The notes beneath the pieces were generated by a model, which was given only the letters and a program-made list of their open reading frames with translations, was not told the origin of the DNA and ran no database searches. Position numbers and translations under genes: made by a program. 64,000 nucleotides of DNA from contig OY728125.1 in NCBI GenBank assembly GCA_963277665.1, positions 1,714,812,889 to 1,714,876,888 of the forward strand, given 5' to 3'. Each line of letters starts with the position of its first letter. The stretch's first letter is position 1. Source of the DNA: Viscum album. Taxonomy: Eukaryota; Streptophyta; Magnoliopsida; Santalales; Viscaceae. Of the stretch, positions 35,275 to 46,479 are shown one piece after another.

Positions 35275-37710
35275 TTACCTCTAAATGATTATGTAATGTT
35301 ATAAATGCATGCATTTAATGGATATATATGACATATATGATATCTACATCATGAATAAAATTCTGGATATAATAAACATTTGGCCACACGAACAACATGT
35401 AATTGTAAGAAGTCCACTTTTGACTTAAGAACCAAATATCGACAAAACAAATATTATTAACTTAAATGATTACATAATGTTTATGACATGGTAATAAGTG
35501 GTATAAAAGGAATAATGAACTTGAAAAAGGTTCTTAAGGAATTAGAAATTAACTCAAGTTTATTATTCAGGAGATTAAAGAATGATCGAGTCAAGTCGGA
35601 CCCGAGGTAAGGGATCCTACAACTCTCTTTCTTTTTAAGTACACTCTTTTATGTCATTTATTTTAAGCTCATCTTTCTTGTTATTGGGATGATATTTTAT
35701 ATTAATCCTACTGTAATTTCTATGTTCATGTGATGAGAGACCCTATTCTCTCTCATCAATCCATTTTGGAAGTTTTGAGTGGCGCCATTAGGCTGCCGAA
35801 CTTTCGTAAGAGATCTAACTTCTCTCTTTCTTTTTAAGTACTCTCCTTTATGTCACTTCTTTTAAGCTCATCTTTGTAATGTTGGGGGATGTTCTTTTAT
35901 ATTCCGCTTGCTGTACATTATATTGTAATGTGATGAGATACCCTATTTGATCTCATCAATCCATATTCGGAAGTTTTATGTGGCGCCGTTAGGCTGCCGA
36001 GTTTTCGTGAGGGATTTTTCATCTCACTTTTATTCCCGTGAGATTTATGCTACATTTTCCACAAATTCTATTGAGTGGTGTATGTACTGCCCATTATTCT
36101 ACTCTTTGTGTAATATACTTTCGTTTATGAGTATTTACATCAATGATCTATTGTCCTTCTTTCATGGGGTGAATTTTTTGAAAGATACCCAAGTCGGTAA
36201 GGGAACCTTTCACCCTCCTTTTTTTAAAAGACTTCTTTTGTTGGGTCTTTTAATTTACATATTTTTATGTTGGGATATGTTCTCATATATCCTTATTGAT
36301 GTAAATTATATGTCCATGTGATGAGATACACTTTTTATCTCTCATCAACTCATTTTGATGTGATGCCGTTAGGCTGTCAAGGGAACTTTTTAACCCAATT
36401 TCAATTTCTTTGGGTTCAACATGTAGTCATTGAATATGCCATCCATTTAATATGTGTGAATGACCTTTTATTGTTTTACACTTAATATCCACTTATATTG
36501 GGTGTATATATATTTTTCACACATATTTTTGAGATTTATTTGTCCTTAATTTAAGGATACCTTCTTTATAAGGGATTTCATCACATTTGACATTTCTATT
36601 GAGGGTTCATTGTTGTTATGCACCAATTCACTCTTATATGGTGTATATACTGTCCTTTGGAGTATTATATCATGAATCCTTTTATTCTCATGATATTATA
36701 AAGTTCTGACTAAATGTTATTCCTCGATTATTGTATTCAAGTGTCTCTAATTTTGGTAAAACCCCTTTAACCAAAATATCGTTTTAAATGTTTTAATAAT
36801 TTGTTCTTATTAATATCCATGTTTTCAAAATTGTTTTAAGGATTTATTTATATTGATATTAATGGTTTAAAATGTTAAAAGCTTCAAGGTGGTATGGGAC
36901 ACTTTGATTCAAAAATCTCTTTATTAAATGTTTTAAATGGTTTTGGAAATGGTTTCTTTTTGAATGGATTCATTATTTCAATATCCTAAAATGTTATATT
37001 GTGATTGAAATGTGGAAATGTTATGTTTCCTTTATTCATGTTTATGTGATACGATTATGTTATGGTTCTTGGGCATTGTTATGAAGAATGGGTGGTTCCG
37101 TGATAAACTAAGGGCGGGTGAGCCCGATATAGCTCTCCAATGCATTGGGTAACGCGAAGGAGTGAAACGTTAAGGTTTCTCCGAAGAGATTTAGGGAATA
37201 TACTGTGATGGGTATTCCAAACGTAACCAAGAGGGTTACTCCCTATGTAATAATGTTATGAATGACTCAAGTTACCTTTTTGTCTTATGATTTCTATGAT
37301 TTATTCATGGTTTGATGAGGTATGAAAGTGCCTTTGTTTTATGGGTAAAGTATGATTTCATTCTTATGTATATATGAACTCATGCTTCCTTTCCATATTT
37401 TTATAACCCTTACTGAGCTTTTTATGCTCATACCAAGTTTTTGAAATGTTTTTCACAGGTCAAGGGAAAGGTACATGATGTGATGATAGTGTCAAGGATG
37501 TGTCAAGAAAGAATCTGTGTTTAATTTTAAATAGGTTTCCGTTGATGGGAAGAATGAATATTGTCTTTTATGTAACCACTTTGTTTAAATGTGGAATGTA
37601 ATGAATGTTTCATGATCTAATTCTCTAAAACTCTAAACCTGAAAAGATCCTCAATGTGTAATCTTGTAATAACTCAAGATTAAGTAAGGTTTAAGGCTGG
37701 GGCCTTATAG

Positions 37711-37723
37711 TTGGTATCAAAGG
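37711..37723 (+). other. Primer binding site, internal region 2
   Basis: TTGGTATCAAAGG one base after the end of LTR 2. Confidence 0.85.
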
Positions 37724-37913
37724 TCGGTTTAGATAACTTTAGAGGTTAGGGTATTCTTTAAGCATAAGTGACATTACCATAATGGTTAGGATTTCAGAAA
37801 GATTCCTAGTTTTAGATAAAGTGAATGAGTAAGTGTATCTTAGTGTTTACCTTCTTCATTAGTACATGATGGTTTTGTTGATATACTCACATTGACCTTT
37901 TTGGTTTTAGTAA

Positions 37914-38075
37914 ATGGCTGGATCTAGCAGGCACCAAAGTGACAATGGGTTTCAAGGAAACTGTGGTGGTTCTCTAATTAAGATACTGGATGAGATGGGG
38001 GATTCAATGAGGAATCTCATAGTTGTTCTAAACAAACTATCAAGGAGTCATGATCAACCACTTCAACCTTGGTGA
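37914..38075 (+). pseudogene. Short Gag-like start ORF, internal region 2 (53 aa)
   Basis: Same 53-codon frame as 31430-31591, with the same acceptor-like site before the ATG. No difference was seen between the two copies, although the internal regions differ at about seven other places. Confidence 0.45.
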
Positions 38076-38307
38076 GTTCTCTAATGCATCATGTACGATA
38101 TGACCAACTCGATGTGGAAATTCAGGTAATAATTATTAAGGTAACCATTAGGGTTTATATGATCCTTACTTTTTAGGTAATTGTGGGTTACTCTATGATA
38201 TGATGGAAAATGAAAGGAATGAGACAAACTTGAGGTTAAAATATGTTATGATTATTATTGAAGATTTTATCTCATTTTGGGGAATGTTTTAAGAATTATA
38301 TAGTTTT

Positions 38308-38433
38308 GGAAAAAGGACAACACACAGACCGTGTGACATCCCGTCGCATCGGACAAAGCTGCGGGAATCGAACCCACAACCAAAGTGCGACTGGTATTTA
38401 TCGCCTACCACTGGACTACGTGAAGTCCCTGGT
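38308..38433 (-). mobile_element. tRNA-derived SINE-like insertion, internal region 2
   Basis: Duplicate of 31824-31949 with intact A and B boxes and one visible change (CACACAGACC for CACGCAGACC). Its presence at the same site in both internal regions shows that it predates their duplication. Confidence 0.75.
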
Positions 38434-39318
38434 TAGTTTGAATGATTCTTTCTGGTTATATGATTTTATGAATTAGGAGTAAGATGATTTTGGGTTATTT
38501 ATGAAAATGATTAACCTATCATTGAGGATATGTGATTAGGTTAATTACTTTTCAATACGGGACTTTAGGAGCAACTGATGTTGTTTGGAGACAAATGTTA
38601 TGATTTAACTTGGAAGACTATGTGACTAAATCCTTAAAATGTTTGGGTTTCAATGTTAGATTGGTTTACTTTGAGGAATTTTTATGGACAAATTTGTTTA
38701 TCGGATGGTCCTCGTTGAACTTTGGATTTTGTTGGACAAATTTTGGAGATTAAGAATAGATTTTCTTTTTATAAAGGGTTATCCTTTTATGGATTATCTG
38801 ACCTTGTACTAACCTTTTTGGTTTTGGTTATGGTTAAGGTCTAATGATATGGGAAGTATATAGTTCTCTTTTGTGGATTAGGTGATTCTCTAGAAGTTGA
38901 TTATAGTACTCTTAATGTGAACAAGTCTTCCTAAATACTCGTCTTTTGGAGAAAATATGAGTTTGTGTAAGGAATATAATAAAATTTGAAAGTCAATATG
39001 ATAAGTGATTATGTTTCCTTATGAATAAATTCCTCAATAAAAAGTAACTTAAAATAAAAATGTTGTCTATTAACTTTTCCTACTGGGGAATCGAATACCG
39101 TTTAACCCATCACAAGTTTGTGATTTTCTCATGGTTAACTTTCTCCTAAACATGTTTTCTATCACTCTCCATCAGAACATGACCCTTTGTTTTTTCCTCC
39201 ATGTCCATAATTTCAAACTTGGAATCCTAGTATGGGTTAACTCGGGTGACCTTTATACTTATCTCTCTTTATTTTAAAGTGTTTGTTCCGATGTGGGACT
39301 TTCAAGGATGTTTCCAAG

Positions 39319-39365
39319 CGCAATTTTAAAATTGCGAGGATGCAATTCCCAAAAGGGGGGAAGGA
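39319..39365 (+). other. 18-bp palindrome plus polypurine tract, internal region 2
   Basis: Same palindrome and polypurine tract as at 32835-32881, directly before LTR 3. Confidence 0.85.
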
Positions 39366-40985
39366 TGTAACACCCCAGGTAAATAAAGAATATGACATTT
39401 TCATATTTATCCCTATTTGTGAATAAAATATTAATATGACTTTAAAGGGGACGCTACGCTCGATGGCGTACCCAACACGCAACAACGAGTTTCTTAGGAA
39501 TCTTACGTTGCACTCTAATAATATTATTTTAAATGGTAGTTAACATGTAGCCGTTGTATTGGTGGGAATGGATAGAAATAACTAAAATATGATTATATAT
39601 GTTTTTAAATGTTTTTACATTTATCCAATAAAGGATAGAGGCTTAAAATACGGAAAGAATTCAATTTTAGGCATATATGCCCTAGTTTTCACTAAAGGTT
39701 CACTTATCGCCTTTTGATGGCGAACCATCATTAAATATAGTTTTGTTCACTCTTATACATTCTATTTGACCAAATAAAACTCTTCTTAAGAATCAGGACA
39801 TCAAAATTTACTTTGTGTAAATTTTTGGTATCTTTCCGATAATGTTCATTTTTTTAATGAATAGTGTAAAATGTTGTATTTTAATTCAAAACCTCTTTTT
39901 AATCTAATTTATTTATATGATTAGATTATATTTTGAATTGTTTTTAAAGTGAAATTAGAAAATATTTTTACCATTAAATCCAATAGTGGTCGTTGGAATT
40001 AATTTCACTTTGAAATCAGACTTAAACTAGTGTCAATCTTTTGATACTTATTGTTTTATAAAAACACGCTATTTGCTCTGACAGCGGGAATTAATTATTA
40101 AATTAATTAATGTGACTAATATGTTTTGAATTTTTTAAAACGGACTTCATTTTTGAATTCAGAATATCAAATATAGCTTAGGGTGATGTTTTGGTATTTT
40201 TCTGAAAAACTCCAATTTTTGATGAATAGTGAAACCACTAAGTGGTAATCAAGCAAACTGATTTTTCAGTTAAATGAAAGTTTACCACTAATGTGTATTG
40301 AATTTTGAAAATCCGACATACATGGTTGTCATTATTATGTAAAATGTGGTTCAATGGGATGAAAATAATTTTTTGGTGAATAGTAACTTATTAAGTTTTT
40401 AATAGCGATTAGTGGTAATTAGTGTAATTTAAGGTAAAAATGATATTATAAGAATGTGAAAACACCATGACACTTGTCATACACCTATTGGGTGAGTCAT
40501 GGCCGACCAAGACAAGCCATGGGCCAACTTGGGGACCCCATGGATCCACTTTGGTTGGGAAATGACATAAATAACTTTTATTTAATGTAAAAGTAAAATT
40601 GACAAAAACATGATATGTTTTACTAAAACAATTTTTATGTAGGGTTATACAAGTAATATTTTTGATTATAAATAGTCATTGGAAAGCTAAAAAGATTTCA
40701 TACATCATAGTAATTTTTTTATAATTTTTATACATTAAATAAATTAAATTATTTATGACATCATAATGATGCGGTGATGACATCATTATTTAACGATTAA
40801 AATAAAATGGAAATATAATGTAATATCTATGAACTACACATGTCCAAAACTTTTTGGATGGGTGGATTTCGAACCCTTATAACCTTATCCATGAATTATA
40901 TCAATGTGGGACCTTTTAAAACCGAAACACATTTTCAAATAAAGTAATATTTTCTTACTTTCCAAAAGTGCCCCTCCTCTCCTCT

Positions 40986-40994
40986 TATAAAAGG
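40986..40994 (+). promoter_or_regulatory. TATA box of giant LTR 3
   Basis: TATAAAAGG in the same context as LTR 1, despite changes nearby. Confidence 0.8.
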
Positions 40995-41694
40995 CCCCCA
41001 CCTCTACCTCTTTTCACACACTCATCAAGCCTTTGGCTCGGCCAACCCCTGCCCATTTACTCTCTCTCCATACTTCTCCTCATCCTAGAGGATTCCCTTT
41101 GGGCAGATTCCTTTCAAAGGAAGCCTTTAGGCTCAAATCAAAAGGAGTTACACTTTTAAATGTAATTCTTTCTCTCATGTTCATTTGTTTTATTTTGCTT
41201 CTCCAACCCCCTAAACTCTTTTTATTTATTTTTTTTGTAACAACACCAGTATATTAAATATACTAGGATGTTTTTATAAGATTTATTCGAGCTAAACTCT
41301 CACACAACTACATCAAATGGTTAAAGAACATACGGTTTCCGTGGATGGTGAAATTCTGCCTCCCGAAACGATGATTGTTCAATACTCATTTAACACCTTC
41401 AAAGGTGGCCATTATGATGTCACTATTTTTATATATGATATATAATATGTTTATTTTTTCCTTATGCTTCTGTATTTTTCATTTTTGTCTTACATTTATG
41501 GCTTCCATTATGGGTATACGCGATATCTTCATTTAAGGAAGTGCGGACTACCGCCCCCCTCAAAGTGATTTGATTCGTTAAATACCATATGTGGGATGTA
41601 TAAAGGATGGAAATATGATATTATATATGATATTATAATGGAATTATAATATACCTTTATATCATTATTATTCCATTCTATAAAATACGAAATA

Positions 41695-41759
41695 GAAATG
41701 AAAGTAGCGTTCATGCGTACGTACGGCTTACCGTCTCCATGAACGGTGCATTTCATTTC
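41695..41759 (+). other. Long hairpin with palindromic loop, LTR 3
   Basis: Same 65-nt hairpin as LTRs 1 and 2. No change was seen inside it although LTR 3 is otherwise the most diverged. Confidence 0.9.
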
Positions 41760-44193
41760 TTACCTCTAAATGATTATGTAATGTTATAAATGCATGCATG
41801 TACTGGATATATATGACATATATGATATCTACATCATGAATACAATTCTGGATATAATAAACATTTGGCCACACGAACAACATGTAATTGTAAGAAGTCC
41901 ACTTTCGACTTAAGAACCAAATATCGGCAAAACAAATATTATTAACTTAAATGATTACATAATGTTTATGACATGGTAATAAGTGGTATAAAAGGAATAA
42001 TGAACTTGAAAAAGGTTCTTAAGGAAGTAGAAATTAACTCAAGTTTATTATTCAGGAGATTAAAGAACGATCGAGTCAAGTCGGACCCGAGGTAAGGGAT
42101 CCTACAACTCTCTTTCTTTTTAAGTACACTCTTTTGTGTCATTTATTTTAAGCTCATCTTTCTTGTTATTGGGATGATATTTTATATTAATCCTACTGTA
42201 ATTTCTATGTTCATGTGATGAGAGACCCTATTCTCTCTCATCAATCCATTTTGGAAGTTTTGAGTGGCGCCGTTAGGCTGCCGAACTTTCGTAAGAGATC
42301 GAACTTCTCTCTTTCTTTTTAAGTACTCTCCTTTATTTCACTTCTTTTAAGCTCATTTTTGTAATGTTGGGGGATGTTCTTTTATATTACGCTTTCTGTA
42401 CATTATATTGTAATGTGATGAGATACCCTATTTGATCTCATCAATCCATATTCGGAAGTTTTATGTGGCATCGTTAGGCTGCCGAGTTTTCGTGAGGGAT
42501 TTTTCATCTCACTTTTATTCCCGTGAGATTTATGCTACATTTTCCACAAATTCCATTGAGTGGTGTATGTACTGCCCATTATTCTACTCTTTGTGTAATA
42601 TACATTCATTTATGAGTATTTACATCAATGATCTATTTTCCTTCTTTCATGGGGTGAATGTTTTGAAAGATACCCAAGTCGGTAAGGGAACCTTTCACCC
42701 TCCTTTTTTTAAAAGACTTCTTTTGTTGGGTCTTTTAATTTACATATTGTTATGTTGGGATATGCTCTCATATATCTTTATTGATGTAAATTATATGTCC
42801 AAGTGATGAGAGACACTTTTTATCTCTCATCAACTCATTTTGATGTGATGCCGTTAGGCTGTCAAGGTAACTTTTTAACCCAATTTCGATTTCTTTGGGT
42901 TCAACATGTAGTCATTGAATATGTCATCCATTGAATATGTGTGAATGACCTTTTATTGTTTTACACTTAATATCCACTTATATTGGGTGTATATATATTT
43001 TTCACACATATTTTTGAGATTTATTTGTCCTTAATTTAAGGATACCTTCTTTATAAGGGATTTCATCACATTTGACATTTCTATTGAGGGTTCATTGTTG
43101 TTATGCACCAATTCACTCTTATATGGTGTATATACTGTCCTTTGGAGTATTATATCATGAATCCTTTTATTCTCATGATATTATAAAGTTCTGACTAAAT
43201 GTTATTCCTCGATTATTGTATTCAAGTGTCTCTAATTTTGGTAAAACCCCTTTAACCAAAATATCGTTTTAAATGTTTTAATAATTTGTTCTTATTAATA
43301 TCAATGTTTTCAAAATTGTTTTAAGTATTTATTTATATGGATATTAATGGTTTAAAATGTTAAAATCTTCAAGGTGGTATGGGACACTTTGATTCAAAAA
43401 TCTCTTTATTAAATGTTTTAAATGGTTTTGGAAATGGTTTCTTTTTGAATGGATTCATTATTTCAATATCCTAAAATGTTATATTGTGATTGAAATGTGG
43501 AAATGTTATGTTTCCTTTATTCATGTTTATGTGATACGATTATGTTATGGTTCTTGGGCATTGTTATGAAGAACGGGTGGTTCCGTGATAAACTAAGGGC
43601 GGGTGAGCCCGATATAGCTCTCCAATGCATTGGGTAACGCGAAGGAGTGAAACGTTAAGGTTTCTCTGAAGAGATTTAGGGAATATACTGTGATGGGTAT
43701 TCCAAACATAACCAAGAGGGTTACTCCCTACGTAAGAATGTTATGAATGCCTCAAGTTACCTTTTTGTCTTATGATTTCTATGATTTATTCATGGTTTGA
43801 TGAGGTATGAAAGTGCTTTTTTTTATGGGTAAAGTATGATTTCATTCTTATGTATATATGAACTAATGTTTCCTTTCCATATTTTTATAACCCTTACTGA
43901 GCTTTTTATGCTCATCCCAAGTTTTTGAAATGTTTTTCACAGGTCAAGGGAAAGGTACATGATGTGATGATAGTGTCAAGGATGTGTCAAGAAAGAATCT
44001 ATGTTTAATTTTAAATAGGTTTCCGTTGATGGGAAGAATGAATATTGTATTTTATGTAACCACTTTGTTTAAATGTGGAATGTAATGAATGTTTCATGAT
44101 CTAATTCTCTAAAACTCTAAACCTGAAAAGATCCTCAATGTGTAATCTTGTAATAACTCAAGATTAAGTAAGGTTTAAGGCTGGGGCCTTATA

Positions 44194-44295
44194 ATTTATT
44201 ACAATTTATTACTATTTATTACAATTTATTACAATTTATTACTAATTATTACAATTTATTACTAATTATTACAATTTATTACTAATTAGTACAAA
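44194..44295. repeat. Decamer AT array, right part
   Basis: ATTACAATTT/ATTACTAATT units continue the array of 24535-26397 across the nested element; the first five bases are the target duplication. Confidence 0.9.
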
Positions 44296-44557
44296 TAAAT
44301 AGTCATGACAAAACAATTTAAATTCAATTTAATTACAACTAATCAACAATAATAAAAATTAACATAAAAAATTGAAATAAATAATAAATTAAATAAAACA
44401 AAAATACCTTTAAACTGGATTTGCTATTGATGTAGACAGCTTCACAACTTCTTTGTGACCAAAAAACTAACTTAGAAAAATTTTCCCTCTGAAATCAGAG
44501 TTCTGAGAGAAACAAGATCTAGAAATTGAGAGGAATGAGGAAAAAAACGGATGAGGG

Positions 44558-44565
44558 TATATATA
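44558..44565 (-). promoter_or_regulatory. CACTA-2 promoter TATA box
   Basis: The minus strand has CCTATATATACCC between the subterminal repeats and a C/T-rich leader (TCTCTCAGAACTCTGATTTC). A donor-like AAAG/GTATTT lies about 150 bp downstream. Confidence 0.6.
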
Positions 44566-44574
44566 GGTTAGATT

Positions 44575-45005
44575 ATTTGCGATGAGACTATTTACGACGG
44601 GTTACCCATTGCAAATAGAATCTTTTGCGACGGGACCCATCGCAAATACCTACCCCCGCATTAATTATTGTCGGCGGTTAAAAAGTTATTTGTGACGGGA
44701 CCCGTCGCAAATAGTCCCTGCCGACACACCTTTTGCGACGGGAGGATATCCCGTCGCAAAAAACTGTTAACCGCCGCCGGGTATTTGTGACGGGCCCCAT
44801 CGCAAATACTTAACTATTTGCGACGGGGAAATCCCCCCATCGCAAATAACATTCACGCGGTTTTGGCGTGCTATCCGCGCCAAACCTTTTACGACGGGAC
44901 ACGAAATCCCGTCGCAAATAATCAGTTATTTGCGACGGGTTGTTACCCCCGTCGCAAATAACCACTTGGATGGACTTTTTGTGACAAGATTTATTCCTGT
45001 CGCAA
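44575..45005. repeat. CACTA-2 right subterminal repeats
   Basis: About a dozen copies in both orientations of TTTGCGACGGG / CCCGTCGCAAATA, many paired into palindromes (for example GTGACGGGACCCGTCGCAAA at 44691). It mirrors 23497-23775 at the other end. Confidence 0.85.
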
Positions 45006-45339
45006 AAAGTCCTTTTTTCCTGTAGTGTATGTTATGATGTACTCAAAGTTCTTATGGTTTAAAATTGCTTTCCTTGATCTCTAATGATGTTTTGGACATC
45101 CACATATCTTTTCAAACTAAAACGAGATGAGTCTATTTTATTCTAATTACTTGAGTTAGATGAATCATCACATTCAAACTAAACTTATTCCGAACTTCCA
45201 TTGTTTTCCTCAACTTCATCATGTTATTTTACTAAACCAGATTCATCTTCATCACTTCTGATACTTGTTATTTTTTCCAAGTCTTCTTTCTTTTCATGTT
45301 CCAACATTTTAACATCAAAAAATACATAATATTATTTTT

Positions 45340-46120
45340 ATACTTATTATATCATCAATATCATATTTTTTTGGAGGATAAACTTGGAAGATTCCATCAA
45401 AACCTCTTCTATCAACTTCCCCAAAATCAAACTTTTGACTTTGATTATGCAGGGTTTGAAAAATACCCTTAAATACTTCATACCTATTGACTTCTTGTAA
45501 TAAATCTTTTATAGTGACATGTCAAATTTGGTTTGTATAAGAATTTTTTTTGAATATGAACCGCTACTCTAATATCATGTCTCCAAAAATATTGAGAAGT
45601 ATCATTAACTATCAACATTTTTTGATCCATCTCTACTAATATTTTATTCATACATTCCACTACAACAGTTTTTTGTGGTGTATATGGTTTATTAAGTTCA
45701 TGAAAAATACCATGCTTCTCCAGGTAATCTTCAAATCTCCCATTTGTGTATTCAACACCATTTTTTTGTCTGAATATTCTTTAATGTGTTACCATATTCC
45801 TTTTCATCACTCCTCCTAAAACTGTTAAACATCTTAAGGGATTCTGATTTATGTTTCATAAACATGATGCATGAAATGTGACTAAATTCATCAATAAAAA
45901 ATAAAATACTTATCTATATTCATTGATTTATTTATCACAGGTCTAAAAATTTCAGAATGAATAAGCTCTAAGGGATGAGATGTATGGATTTCAACCTTCT
46001 TATGTGAAGAATTAGTAATCTTCCCCTTTTGGAATGTGAATCATATCCAGTCAATTTCTTAACTCATATTAGGAAAATCACACACACTTTCTCTTTTTGT
46101 AAGCTTGTTCATATTCCTTT
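45340..46120 (-). pseudogene. Copia-B integrase remnant
   Basis: Right to left: KGKITNSSHKKVEIHTSHPL and ELIHSEIFRPV (about 46035-45940), where the first catalytic Asp motif HSD reads HSE. NIDKYFIF follows. The core's end, KFDFGEVDRRGFDGIFQVYP, is at about 45430-45375. Stops and frame changes are frequent. It is the 5' continuation of the RT at 21944-23440, separated by CACTA-2. Its closest match in the window is Copia-C. Confidence 0.75.
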
Positions 46121-46479
46121 GGAAAATATGGACTAGCCTTTTATGAAAATGCTTATTTTTTTCTTTAATACTTAGGTAGCATGAATTTTGAGCATATTTA
46201 ACTTGAAATAACTTTCTCTTAATTCATTTTTATATAATCATAATCCTTCCATATTTAATCCTTATTATAATAAAACCCTCTTTCCTAAAATCACCTCATT
46301 TTCTTCATCAAAAAATTAGAAAACACTTAATAAATTTTGTTTCAATCCATCAACAAACAAGTTTTTCATTAACTCTATATTTTCAATAACTATAAACATT
46401 GAACCAACATCAATTATCTTATGTGACCCATTATAAATCCTTAAAATATTGTTACTAATATAAAAAAAATATTTCAACC

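Larger units (their letters stand above)
32882..37709 (+). repeat. Giant LTR 2 (middle)
   Basis: 4828 bp with the same content as LTR 1 and about 0.5% different by eye. It is bordered by a polypurine tract on the left and a primer site on the right, so it acts as both 3' LTR of unit 1 and 5' LTR of unit 2. TATA box at 34502-34510. Confidence 0.95.
26398..44193 (+). mobile_element. Giant-LTR tandem retroelement: LTR-int-LTR-int-LTR, 17,796 bp
   Basis: There are three LTRs of 4828 bp (26398-31225, 32882-37709, 39366-44193) and two internal regions of 1656 bp (31226-32881, 37710-39365). Each LTR starts TGTAACACCCC and ends GGGGCCTTATA. Each internal region starts with a primer site (TTGGTATCAAAGG) and ends with a polypurine tract (AAAAGGGGGGAAGGA). 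The outer target duplication is ATTTA (26393-26397 and 44194-44198); because the site is AT-rich it could be read as up to 9 bp (TATAATTTA). There is no RT, integrase or protease, so it must depend on another element. Structure and size resemble LARD-type non-autonomous elements, but with longer LTRs than internal region. Confidence 0.95.
39366..44193 (+). repeat. Giant LTR 3
   Basis: 4828 bp. By eye it differs from LTR 2 at about 5 positions in its first 755 bp but at about 75 in the rest, so it is the most diverged of the three. The splice-donor-like site has changed to AAAT/GTAATT. TATA box at 40986-40994. It ends GGGGCCTTATA, joined to the duplicated ATTTA and the AT array. Confidence 0.95.
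23474..45027 (-). mobile_element. CACTA-2, non-autonomous CACTA transposon (split by nested element)
   Basis: The left end is CACTACTAGAATTCTAGG (23474). The right end, on minus, is CACTACAGGAAAAAAGG (45027). The 3-bp target duplication is TAT (23471-23473 and 45028-45030). Without the nested retroelement and its duplication the element is 3753 bp. From its 5' end (right): subterminal repeats built on TTTGCGACGGG and its complement (44575-45005), a TATA box (44558-44565), a leader, a possible splice donor AAAG/GTATT near 44408, a 10-bp AT array, one TnpA-like exon relic (24189-24497), and 3' subterminal repeats (23497-23775). No transposase domain is present. It inserted into Copia-B pol between integrase and RT. 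Confidence 0.9.
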
